A stretch of DNA of 23,952 nucleotides, from positions 130,527-154,478 of the forward strand of contig NPFB01000171.1 of the NCBI GenBank assembly GCA_014084085.1. The letters run 5' to 3'. Both the position numbers and the translations under genes were made by a program. Source of the stretch: Hondaea fermentalgiana. Its lineage: Eukaryota; Sar; Bigyra; Thraustochytrida; Thraustochytriidae. Below, piece after piece: positions 1 through 7,723 of this stretch; position 1 is the stretch's first letter; the number at the start of each line of letters is the position of its first letter. The notes beneath the pieces were generated by a model, which saw only the letters and a list, made by a program, of their open reading frames with translations, had not been told where the DNA came from and ran no database searches.

Positions 1-1224
1 GGCTTGTGCAGCCGCGCCGCCAGTTCTCGCCACGCGCCCGCCATGTCCGCCCGACCCTCGGGCCGCCGCGTCTCTCCGCTCCTCTTCTCCCAATGCCGTT
101 TTGCCGCCTCTCGAGGCTCTCTCCAGATAGACAGGATAGCATAGGCTACTACCACGATGCCAGCAGTCGCAGTCGGGACGTGAGTTGGCTGTCGATTGAT
201 TTCCTCTTTCACTGGTGCTCTTCTTCCTCTTCTTCTTCTTCCTGGATCCCCCGACTTACCATGGTTACTATACTGTGGCAGGCGGCCGCCGTGTTTCCTT
301 TTCCTCGGGCACGGCATTTCCTCGCGTCTCGCCTTCGTTTCCCAGGCTGGGATTCGTTTGGAGATATCACGATCGGGTCTGCACCGTGGGTGGCATCCGC
401 ACCGGGGCAGGGGCCATCGGGGCACTGGGCCATGAAGGGATTTGGCACATCGTGCCGCATTAGCCGCATTGGCCGGCATTAGGCACAGGATTTGGTTGGC
501 ATCGTGCTGATCGTGCCGAGATGGTGCCGGAGATCATGCATGTTTCACGAGCACCGCGCCGCCTTTCCTCGCATGGTATGGCACAGACACGCAGAAGAGC
601 AGCGCTCACGATTGGGGAGTATATCGCGAACGCATGATGACGATGTCGCCGTCGATAGCGGAGATGGAGATGAGCAGGAGGGCCTCGTCGAGCTCGTCCG
701 TCGAGCGCCCATCGTGATAAACGAATTCGCGAGTGAAAGCGTGATGTCGCTCTTTTGCTAGTAAGCAACATGTGACCTCGAGTTGCATGACGACTGCGAG
801 ACATCAACGAAAAGAATGCTTTTGCTCATCGTTTCCAGCTGGTCTCGTCGTCATCGTCGTCGTCGTCATTGTCGTCCGTGCCGCCGAAGGCAAGGCCGGG
901 TCAACGACGAGGTAAACGCGGTAGCCTGCTGCCATCTATCCGTCTGTCTATCTATCCGTCGGGGTCGCCCGCCATGGCCAAGTCCGTCGTCGTAGCGCGC
1001 GTCGTCATAAAAGCAGAGAGATAGATTAGATTCGCTTAGCAAAGGTCGGGCGACGCGTGAGCGCCGCATAGCGCGCGGGGGTGCGCTGCTGGTCGTAGCT
1101 GGCGGCGACGCGAAGTGGCAGCACGCGTTGGTCGGCCACCCGAGCTTCGACGAGCTACGTCTCGGGGAGAGAGAGAGAGAGAGAGAGAGAGAAAGTCGTG
1201 GGCTAGCCGCCAAAACAGCCAGCC
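1..1224. other. Gene-poor stretch upstream of the SANT gene
   Basis: No convincing gene. Open frames here are short, low in complexity and show no recognisable domain. The stretch contains an imperfect internal repeat (about 438-540), triplet-rich runs of tcg/cgt around 840-880, short tatc/gtct runs around 935-960 and a long GA tract at 1167-1192. It probably includes the promoter and 5' untranslated region of the downstream SANT gene and perhaps the 3' flank of a gene outside the window. Confidence 0.5.
1167..1192. repeat. (GA)13 dinucleotide repeat
   Basis: Perfect GA tract ending 32 bases before the proposed ATG at 1225. It lies in the presumed 5' untranslated region or core promoter of the SANT gene. 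Similar GA/CT tracts occur at 8928-8960 and 9363-9388. Confidence 0.95.
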
Positions 1225-2229
1225 ATGGCGGACGCAGCGCGTACGTTTCTTTCTTTTTCGTCGAACCTGTGCGACGCAGACGAAAGAGGTATCGCGCTCA
1301 TAGCAACAGGGACGCGTAGAACGCCGGCCCCTTGACCCGTTGGTCAAGACGTAAAGTTCTTTATATATAATCATGAAGGAATGACTAACGTGACCGCGGC
1401 AACGCGCGTCCGACGCAGGCGAAAACAAGCGTAAGCTGCAGACCGTGGATCGGAGCATGGACTTTGTACAAAGACTGGCGCTTGACCCGCTCCTCAAGAT
1501 TCCCGAGGGATCGCAAGAGCGCTCAGACGTTCTTTCCCTCCGCGACGTAAGTGAGCAACAGCATCATGATGACGTAGAACTGTATCTACAAGAATACTTC
1601 TTTTGCACGGAGATGAAGACTGACCGCACATACAGCGAGTTTACGAAACTTCTAGCAGTACAATTCCGCAGCAATCCGCAGGGCCAGTAGGCGGCACACA
1701 AGCGAAACGAAGGCGCGGCGACGGCATCACCATGCGGCGAATGACGAGACCGTGCTCGCCGACCCTCTTTACCGGCGTAAAGTCGCGCGAAGAGCCAAAC
1801 GATCCGCAGGCAGACCTTGGAGAAACCCTTGGCCTTATTCACAAGCAAAAGTTTCCGGCCCAACCCGTAGATATCAACGGGCCGTCACTCAAGCTCAGAA
1901 CCTCAACCTTGCTGACATCCTCCCGTTATCGTGGCAAGTCCAGCTCGAGCGGTCGCGGCCGTTCGCTCGACGTGCGTCTTGCCGGAATTCAGCATCACAA
2001 TTCTCTTGGACGACTCGTGAGCCCCTTGTACAGACCCTCCGTTGAGGAGCAGTGGGCTCCACGAGAGATTGCTATTTTTGAGGCGGGCATTTGCGCCTAT
2101 GGAAAGAACTTTCACGCCATTCAGAAGATGATTCGCTCCAAAACCACTTGCGAGGTCATTGATTTCTACTATGTCTGGAAGAAAACCGACAGCTACAAGG
2201 TTTGGAAGCGCTCGTACCATGACGAGTAG
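1225..2229 (+). CDS. MIER-like SANT-domain protein (three exons)
   Basis: Proposed exons are 1225-1240, 1419-1546 and 1636-2229, giving 245 residues. The C-terminal third (about residues 184-235) is a SANT domain: EEQW, then FEAG, YGKNFHAIQ, FYYVWKKTDSYK. This closely follows the SANT domains of MIER and RCOR corepressors, which bind class I histone deacetylases and histone tails in the nucleus. Those proteins normally carry an ELM2 domain just before SANT; I cannot see one here, only a basic, low-complexity linker. The first exon (ATGGCGGACGCAGCGC) is chosen because it is followed by a GTACGT donor, joins exon 2 in frame and has a good start context. A start at the in-frame ATG 1457 is the main alternative, because a TATA-like box sits inside intron 1. 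The SANT part is secure; the N-terminus is less so. It is probably a chromatin corepressor subunit. Confidence 0.7.
1241..1418 (+). other. Intron 1 of the SANT gene (proposed)
   Basis: Donor GTACGT directly after GCAGCGC; CTAAC branch-like motif at 1385-1389; acceptor gacgcAG at 1418. It splits an Arg codon (C|GC). It contains a 7-bp inverted repeat and TATATATAA, so it may instead hold a promoter. Confidence 0.55.
1331..1370 (+). promoter_or_regulatory. TTGACC inverted repeat followed by a TATA-like box
   Basis: CTTGACC (1331-1337), a 4-base spacer, then GGTCAAG (1342-1348) is a perfect inverted repeat. TATATATAA follows at 1362-1370. About 87 bases further on lies ATG 1457, in frame with the SANT gene. 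This could be a promoter making a shorter protein. It conflicts with, or adds to, the intron 1 reading. Confidence 0.35.
1547..1635 (+). other. Intron 2 of the SANT gene
   Basis: Donor GTAAGTG at 1547, CTGAC branch-like motif at 1620-1624, acceptor acatacAG at 1635; 89 bases, phase 0. Splicing changes the reading frame so that exon 2 joins the SANT-coding frame, whereas reading straight through stops at 1690. A second in-frame acceptor (ttccgcAG, near 1671) is possible. Confidence 0.7.
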
Positions 2230-2930
2230 AGTATGCCTACTAAACTACCCTTGGTCGTCTTTTTTTTTGTTCTCACTTTTCTAGGGGGATGGATCTTCGT
2301 CGCAGGGTAAACCCACGTCAAACTAACAGGAAAGGAGAAAGCACCTTTTCATACATGAAAGCGAGCAAATGAGCAATGTTCCTTCTCGTTAGTTTTTTTA
2401 TTGCTTTCCACACGAAAACAGGCAAAGCAGAATGGTCATCTTTCTCGTTTCTTTTTGCTTTTACTTTTTATATGATTTCCCGTAGAATGACTTGCCCATT
2501 TACTATTTTTGAAGCAAGGCTTGCGTCGCTTGGCTGAAAGCTCATGCCATCAAAGCGAATACAGCGCGATCCTCCTTGCCTACACTTTCTCCTCCTCCGC
2601 CGACGCAGTGTGAAAGCCTCGGGCAACCCATCATCCCATAGACCCATCGCACACCTTGACCAAAGTACACGGTGTGCGCGCGCGCACCCCCTCCCAACCC
2701 AGTCCGCGTACGGCGTCCGTCCCGGTCCTTCTCGCGGTTAGGGTGGCGCAAAGTCCGGCGCAGATGCGCGCCGATCCAGGGAGCCACGGATGGACGCGAT
2801 TGGGGGCCCCGGCAGACCCCCGAAACGAGCGGGGCGGCGGCGGGAAACAAGAGACGAGAGGCAGGAGCGGCGCGAGGCAGACAGACAAGAATACTGAGCA
2901 GAAGACGCGCAGAAACTCGCGCTCGCCACC
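2230..2930. other. Intergenic region and eL38 promoter
   Basis: AT-rich 3' flank of the SANT gene (about 2230-2520) passes into a GC-rich region that should hold the eL38 promoter and 5' untranslated region. The open frames here on both strands are composition artefacts rich in Arg and Pro. The only element singled out is GGTTAGGGT near 2736. Confidence 0.5.
2736..2744 (+). promoter_or_regulatory. TTAGGG-type (telo-box-like) motif upstream of eL38
   Basis: GGTTAGGGT lies about 190 bases before the eL38 ATG. The same GTTAGGGT core lies upstream of uL16 at 22448-22455, in the opposite orientation relative to its gene. Telo boxes (AAACCCTAA) are known promoter elements of plant ribosomal protein genes; a similar role here is inference. 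Confidence 0.35.
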
Positions 2931-3612
2931 ATGGTACGTGCGCGGAGACGGGTCGCGGCAGGCGCGGCTGGGCGCCCTGCGCAGACGGACGGACGCCGCC
3001 ACCTTGCCGCGGAGCAGCTACGCCGCCTGCGCCTGAGGAGGCGTGGCATCGGCGCGGGATGTCGGGGACTCGCGATGCGGCTGGCCACGAGTGGCCCTTG
3101 GCCACAGACGGGCCGTGCTGTGCAGACGTGCAGACAAAGACGTCTGCGCGGCTGTGTAGTAGAGAGGAGCCCTCTGGCTGGTTGATGATTTGCAAGAGTG
3201 GTCTTCATAGTTTCTCGACGGCGAGGGTGTTTTTGTGGTGGTGGTGTTGATTGTGTTGGGGTTGGCGATTTTGATGTGCGCGAAGGCGTAAACGATTGGA
3301 GGAGCGTATAACTGACCTAAGTCGCAATGAAACCGCGCTTTGCTTACCCTTTTTGCTCTTGCTCTTGCGTTTCTTTACCATGACGAACGTTCACAGCCCA
3401 AGGAGATCAAGGACATCCGTGACTTCCTGCAGACGGCACGGAGGGCGGATGCCAAGAAGGTGACCATCAAGAAGGACAAGAAGAACAAGACCAAGTTCAA
3501 GATCCGCTGCTCGAGGTACCTCTACACCCTGGTCGTCCCAGACCGTGAGAAGGCTGAAAAGCTCACGCAGTCGCTTCCTCCTGGCCTTAAGCGCGAGGAG
3601 ATCAAGAAGTAA
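2931..3612 (+). CDS. RPL38: Large-subunit ribosomal protein eL38 (two exons)
   Basis: Structural protein of the cytosolic 60S ribosomal subunit. Coding exons are 2931-2933 (ATG alone) and 3397-3612. The product is 72 residues (family about 70). It begins [17 protein letters not shown] and includes [14 protein letters not shown] and [14 protein letters not shown], all diagnostic of eL38. The start is chosen because gccaccATGg is an ideal start context, the ATG is followed at once by a GTACGT donor, and joining it to the acceptor at 3396 gives the expected family N-terminus (M-P-K). No start codon that fits the family lies in exon 2. It is convergent with RPF2. First-intron placement right after the start codon is common in ribosomal protein genes. 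Confidence 0.96.
2934..3396 (+). other. Intron of eL38, directly after the start codon
   Basis: 463 bases. Donor GTACGTG at 2934; CTGAC at 3312-3316; pyrimidine-rich stretch and acceptor ttcacAG at 3396. Phase 0. The 5' half is as GC-rich as coding sequence; the 3' half is rich in G and T. Confidence 0.9.
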
Positions 3613-3945
3613 CTCCTATTCTTTGTTCGCCTAGGAGAAACCTATATTCTGACGCGCCTTCATTTCTCTTTGTTCCTGCTTCGTCTCCGCCTTCTTCCGC
3701 TTTTTCAATGCTTTTCGTCTTTGCGCAATGAGCTTGTTATGAGCGCACTGAACTAAAATGTTGACCAAGTTCTTGTCCGGATTATCTTGCCTTGCCCAAT
3801 GTGCTCTCACGCAAGTCGAAAGTAGATATCATCATCATCAACACACCTTGTCATTGTCGGAGAAGAGAGAAAGGGGGGTGAGCTCTTTGACTACGCGTGG
3901 GAGCATTACAAGCCCTGAAACCTACCTGCGCTCATGTTTATGAAC

Positions 3946-3961
3946 TTTTTTTTTTTTTTTT
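3946..3961 (+). repeat. T16 homopolymer
   Basis: Run of 16 T in the region between the convergent eL38 and RPF2 genes, about 330 bases after the eL38 stop codon. It may contribute to transcript termination, but this cannot be told from sequence. Confidence 0.9.
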
Positions 3962-4114
3962 CCAAAACCTTTTGCAGCCCACGAACAGTGGTGCACGTAA
4001 GCGCCACTCACAATCGTACTCATGTTGCAACGCTTTCGCGAACAGAAGGACAGACGTTGGCCGAGAACATGTGTCCGTGCCTCGTGAACAAGAGGTCACA
4101 AGTCTCCTATTTTT

Positions 4115-4129
4115 TTTTAAATTAAAAAA
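4115..4129. repeat. 15-base AT element, copy 1
   Basis: TTTTAAATTAAAAAA, repeated exactly at 4278-4292, 163 bases away. The flanks differ, so this is not part of a longer duplication. Confidence 0.8.
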
Positions 4130-4277
4130 CCACCTTGCAAGGCCTCTGGGATGACGTCCGACGTTCGTTTGTCTGACAGATGAAGTGCCTGCATTTCAAG
4201 AACTCTTGACAATCCCTAACATGCGCAGGCCCATGCTCCGAAGGCAACTTCGCGACATTTGTTTGTATCTCTTCCAA

Positions 4278-4292
4278 TTTTAAATTAAAAAA
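4278..4292. repeat. 15-base AT element, copy 2
   Basis: Exact second copy of TTTTAAATTAAAAAA, nearer the RPF2 3' end. Confidence 0.8.
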
Positions 4293-4559
4293 TCACATGT
4301 CCCGATGCAACGCCAATAAAAGGTTGGCGGGGAAGTGAAGTGCTGAAGTGCTTTCCTTTGCTCAAACAGTCCTCTGTACAAAAGAAAAAGATCGCTTTCT
4401 TGCGACAAGGTGAATTTATACGTCTTTTACTATTGTCGAAACAGCGGTACGAGGAGAAGCAAATGGGGCCGTCCATGGAAGCGCAGCATTGCAAGCAATT
4501 ATTCCTTTTGCAAGCGTTGAAAAGTAGACATCTATGGATCCATTTACACGAGAACGCGT

Positions 4560-5525
4560 CTACTCGTCCTTTTGGCCGCCACGCGAGAGCGCTTTCTTGA
4601 AACGGCTGCGAGTGACAAGCTTGTTGGTATCCTGGCGCTTCATGTGCACGCGACCAACCTTGCCCTCGAGAGCATCGTGCGTAACGTTCTTGACCTTCTT
4701 GGGACCGCGCGAGACCTTGGGCTGACGCAGCGCAAGCTTTGCGAGTTGCGTGCTGGGCAGGCGCGTCCGGCGCAAAACGAAATTAAAGTTTGGACCCATG
4801 TCGATGAGCTGCACATTGGGAATCTTTTGGCCCATGACATCGACGACACCGACGCGCTTCGCCGGCTCAGCGCTACCATCCTTGGACTGATTCTTCTTTC
4901 CATCGGGCGCGTAGGCCACGACGTAGTTGCGTACGTAAACCTTGCCATCAACGGCGCTGCAGCAGACAATGTGATCGATGGTGGTCAGATCCACTTGCTG
5001 GACCTGACGTTCCCGGAAGATATCGAGCAAAATGCTACGCAGCGTCTGCATGTCTTCATTCTTGTCAAATTCATCGCCCTGGAAAATGATCGCGGTCTGG
5101 CTTCCGATGGCCTTGGCCAACTTGGTGCGTTTCAAGACCTCCTCAAAGGACTGGTAGCCGGTGACGCCAATCTCCACCATGTCGAGTGTTTGATTGTCAT
5201 AGATACGGCCCAAGACCACGTTGTTAGGCCGCTTCTTTGAGTGTGTTGCGAGGGCAAACACGCCGCAGTCGTTCTTGCCGCACAGGAATTCCATACGCGT
5301 TTCGTCCTCAAAGGGCAAGACATCATTCTTTCGCGAAAAAAGAGTGGTGTTGTCGGCGCCGCGCAGCCTTCGCAGGTCGCGCAGGAGCTCCAGGCCGTAC
5401 GGCCCCACCTTGGACCCGCGGACCAGGAGGCACTTCTTTTCGAGCTCATGGACCTTGGGCTCCAGGGCCTTTTGCCTGCGCAGCACGTGGCCGCGCTTGC
5501 GCTTTCCCGTAAGAGGCTTGCCCAT
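4560..5525 (-). CDS. RPF2: Ribosome biogenesis protein Rpf2 (Brix domain)
   Basis: 321 residues, single exon; the family is about 305-345. Rpf2 works with Rrs1 in the nucleolus to load the 5S RNP (5S rRNA, uL5, uL18) onto pre-60S particles. Family hallmarks are visible: a basic N-terminus (GKRKRG), PFEDETRMEFL, the diagnostic HSKKRPNNVVLGR (about residues 95-107), LDMVEIGV, IDMGPNFNFVLRRT near the end of the Brix domain, and a C-terminal THDALEGKVGRVHMKRQD followed by a basic tail. The start MGKPLTGKRKRG at 5525 is chosen because it has A at -3 and matches the family N-terminus. The frame stays open for another 135 codons upstream, but that part is Gly/Arg-rich and contains a CCG triplet run, so it is more likely untranslated. 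It diverges from the ribokinase-type gene. Confidence 0.95.
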   Translation of the reverse strand: MGKPLTGKRKRGHVLRRQKALEPKVHELEKKCLLVRGSKVGPYGLELLRDLRRLRGADNTTLFSRKNDVLPFEDETRMEFLCGKNDCGVFALATHSKKRPNNVVLGRIYDNQTLDMVEIGVTGYQSFEEVLKRTKLAKAIGSQTAIIFQGDEFDKNEDMQTLRSILLDIFRERQVQQVDLTTIDHIVCCSAVDGKVYVRNYVVAYAPDGKKNQSKDGSAEPAKRVGVVDVMGQKIPNVQLIDMGPNFNFVLRRTRLPSTQLAKLALRQPKVSRGPKKVKNVTHDALEGKVGRVHMKRQDTNKLVTRSRFKKALSRGGQKDE

Positions 5526-6070
5526 GCTTGTCTGTCCGGTGGCCGGTCTGTCGCTTGGTCTTGCCTCTCGCGAGTCCTTTTCTTTCCTTGCTCTCGCCCT
5601 CGCTCCTCCCGTGACCCTGCTGCCGCCCGCGCCGCCACCGCCTTCGCGCAGTTCTGGTCTGCTCAGCGCCAGCCACCACTCGCCGCCGCCGCCGCCGCCG
5701 CAACCCATTTTGAGCCGTTTGGGGTTGCGCCGGTCCTTGCCTTGCCTGCTGGCGCGGCGAGCTAGCTGACTGTGAGAGACCTGGGCCGCGAGCAGCGAAA
5801 GGGCACGGACGAGCAGCCTCGGTGACGTCTCGAGCTCTCTCCTCTGCTCATCGCTGCTCTTCCATTGTCGAGGCGACGACCAGAAAGAAGCACTTGAGCG
5901 AGCCAGACAGACGAGCACAAGCAATGACATAAAGCTCTATCTCCGTATCTATCTCAGGCTGCAAAAGGCGAACTTCAAGTTGAGGACGACGCGACGCAGG
6001 CTCTATTGCGAGGCAGCAGAGCAAGCGGGCGAGGCGGGGAGCGGTAGAACGGCAACTTCGGACGCTCGCC
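5526..6070. other. Divergent promoter region, RPF2 and ribokinase-type gene
   Basis: 545 bases shared by two divergent starts. It is GC-rich, with a CCG triplet run (about 5681-5701) and no obvious TATA box. The minus strand is open in the RPF2 frame through most of it, which I take as a composition effect. Confidence 0.55.
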
Positions 6071-7153
6071 ATGTCGACTTCAGCAACAGCGACAGCGGCA
6101 AATGGCCTGGTTGTGGTCGGCAGCCTCAACATGGATAGCTTCAGGTATGTAGACGCGCTGCCAGAGCCGGGCGAGACGGTGTCTGCGACGCATTTCGAGG
6201 AGGGCGTTGGTGGCAAGGGCTGCAATCAGGCGTCCATGGCCGGTCTCTTTGCGCGCAAAACCGGCGGCGCTGTCAAGGTGTCCATGTTGGGCTGCGTAGG
6301 CAGCGACGCCCAGGGTAAAGAACTCGTCCGCTCGCTCGTCGATAATGGCGTCGACACAAAAGCTATCCTCACCCGAGAGGACGGCGTACGTTCGGGCTCC
6401 GCCGCCATCACCGTAGACAGCAAGGGCGAAAACACGATTGTGGTCCATCCCGGAGCAAATTACGCCTTTGGGCCAAAGGATCTCAAGGCCCTTGATGGCG
6501 ATCTTTGGACACAGGCCGCGGTTGTGCTTTGTCAGAATGAAATCCCGATCGAAGTCACGTCAGAAGCGCTGAAACGTGCAACAGCGGACGGGAAATTGGC
6601 GCTGTGGAACTTTGCACCAGCCTCGCGCACCAAAGTATCGCCCAGCGTCTTCCAAGCTTGCTCCGTTCTGATTGTCAACGAAACCGAAGCGAAGGCCACC
6701 TTGCGCGTCCATCTGGCCGTCGACGATACCAACGTCTCAACCTCTGGAGATTCACAAGATAACAAAGACACAGCATCACACCTCGAAGACGTCGCCAAGT
6801 CCCTCGCTTCCAGTCTCGATGACAAAGTGCCCATCGTGCTTACCGCAGGGTCTCACGGTGCCCTCGTCGTTTCGTATAAGCAAGCTACATGGGTCTCTTC
6901 CTGCCAAAAGGTCGACAAGCAAAGTGTAGTGGACACGACTGGGGCTGGAGACTGCTTTGCCGGCGTTTTCGCGGCCGAGACGGCACGCCAAGTGGCTCAA
7001 GTCTCGGCAAATGGTCTCGATCATGCAATTCTCTGCAAGGCTGCCACTCTAGCCTGCACGGCTGCTGGGCTTAGCATTCGGCGTCGAGGTTGCGTCGCTT
7101 CGTACGGATTTGCTACAGATGCACTCGAACTTGAACAAGAGTCTGCATCTTGA
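6071..7153 (+). CDS. Ribokinase-family (PfkB) sugar kinase
   Basis: 360 residues, single exon. PfkB-family fold with ribokinase-like motifs: VVGSLNMD (about 15-22) with the substrate Asp, the di-Gly motif GVGGKGCNQA (45-54), the NETEA metal/phosphate motif (203-207), LTAGSHGAL (257-265) and the anion-hole/catalytic signature DTTGAGD (288-294), whose last Asp is the general base. Ribokinase phosphorylates D-ribose to ribose 5-phosphate with ATP in the cytosol. NFAPAS replaces the NPAPA usual in ribokinase. There is a hydrophilic insertion at about 219-245 (Ser/Asp/Thr-rich). Ribokinase (RBKS) is the best guess, but another sugar or nucleoside substrate cannot be excluded. The start ATG follows cgctcgcc and fits the family N-terminus. 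Confidence 0.88.
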   Translation: MSTSATATAANGLVVVGSLNMDSFRYVDALPEPGETVSATHFEEGVGGKGCNQASMAGLFARKTGGAVKVSMLGCVGSDAQGKELVRSLVDNGVDTKAILTREDGVRSGSAAITVDSKGENTIVVHPGANYAFGPKDLKALDGDLWTQAAVVLCQNEIPIEVTSEALKRATADGKLALWNFAPASRTKVSPSVFQACSVLIVNETEAKATLRVHLAVDDTNVSTSGDSQDNKDTASHLEDVAKSLASSLDDKVPIVLTAGSHGALVVSYKQATWVSSCQKVDKQSVVDTTGAGDCFAGVFAAETARQVAQVSANGLDHAILCKAATLACTAAGLSIRRRGCVASYGFATDALELEQESAS

Positions 7154-7723
7154 TTTTTCTGCGAATGTCCTATTATTCATTGGAACGAGAACTCGTCTCA
7201 GAAACATGTTGTTACGGATTGAACGAAAGACAAGACTAATCGCCGAGACTTTTCTGTTCAAAGAGCCTGAGTCGTCCCTCTTTCACGCACGGGCATTGCA
7301 CCATGGAGAGCGTTCTTCCTTGTTTTCTCCTGTGTGACGCTTGCCTCGCTCGCATTTTTGCCAGCAGACCTTTCGTACTTGGGTTCCTGCGCAATCGAGA
7401 AAGGGCCCGACTCTTGCGCGCCTCTCTGCTCTGCGCATTTCCCAAACGACCGCGATTCGGAAATCGCAGAGCATTCGCGATGATCACTGTGTCATCAACG
7501 TCAAAGGCAAGTTGATCTTGGCTTGGCTCGCAAAGCAGTGTATAAGTGGCCAGCAAACAGAGAAGAAAGAGGCCGCGCGAGAGACGCGCTGCCGGCGTTA
7601 GCGGCGGCGGCGGCTGCGACGACGACGACAAGGGAACGGCGGAAGCGCGTAGGATCTGAAGCGAGGAGACCTCTTCGTCCGGTGCAGGGGCCCGCCTGAC
7701 GGGTCGTCGCGAGCAAAAGGAAC
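7154..7723. other. Intergenic region upstream of the DGQHR gene
   Basis: 570 bases between two same-strand genes. No gene seen. TATAAG at 7541-7546 is the only core-promoter-like element noticed; it is followed by a purine-rich and GCG-rich leader. Confidence 0.5.
7541..7546 (+). promoter_or_regulatory. Possible TATA box of the DGQHR gene
   Basis: TATAAG in a GC-rich setting (gcagtgTATAAGtggcc), 178 bases before the ATG at 7724. The distance allows a leader of about 150 bases. Single-motif evidence only. Confidence 0.3.

Larger units (their letters stand above)
3613..4559. other. Convergent 3' region between eL38 and RPF2
   Basis: No gene seen. It is markedly AT-rich compared with its neighbours and holds a T16 run (3946-3961) and two copies of a 15-base AT element (4115-4129 and 4278-4292). 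It should contain the transcript ends of both genes. AATAAA occurs on the plus strand at about 4315, rather far from eL38. Confidence 0.5.

Noticed and set aside
2542..3250. Long overlapping open frames on both strands across the eL38 promoter and intron
   Set aside because: Arg/Pro/Ala-rich products without domains. The region is accounted for by the eL38 upstream sequence, ATG exon and intron.
3182..3320. Box C/D snoRNA in the eL38 intron (TGATGA at about 3183, CTGA at about 3312)
   Set aside because: The boxes are about 125 bases apart with no terminal stem, and no convincing C'/D' pair or guide could be seen.
4572..5765. Plus-strand open frames of up to 222 codons opposite RPF2
   Set aside because: Antisense shadows of a clearly conserved gene with strong codon bias.
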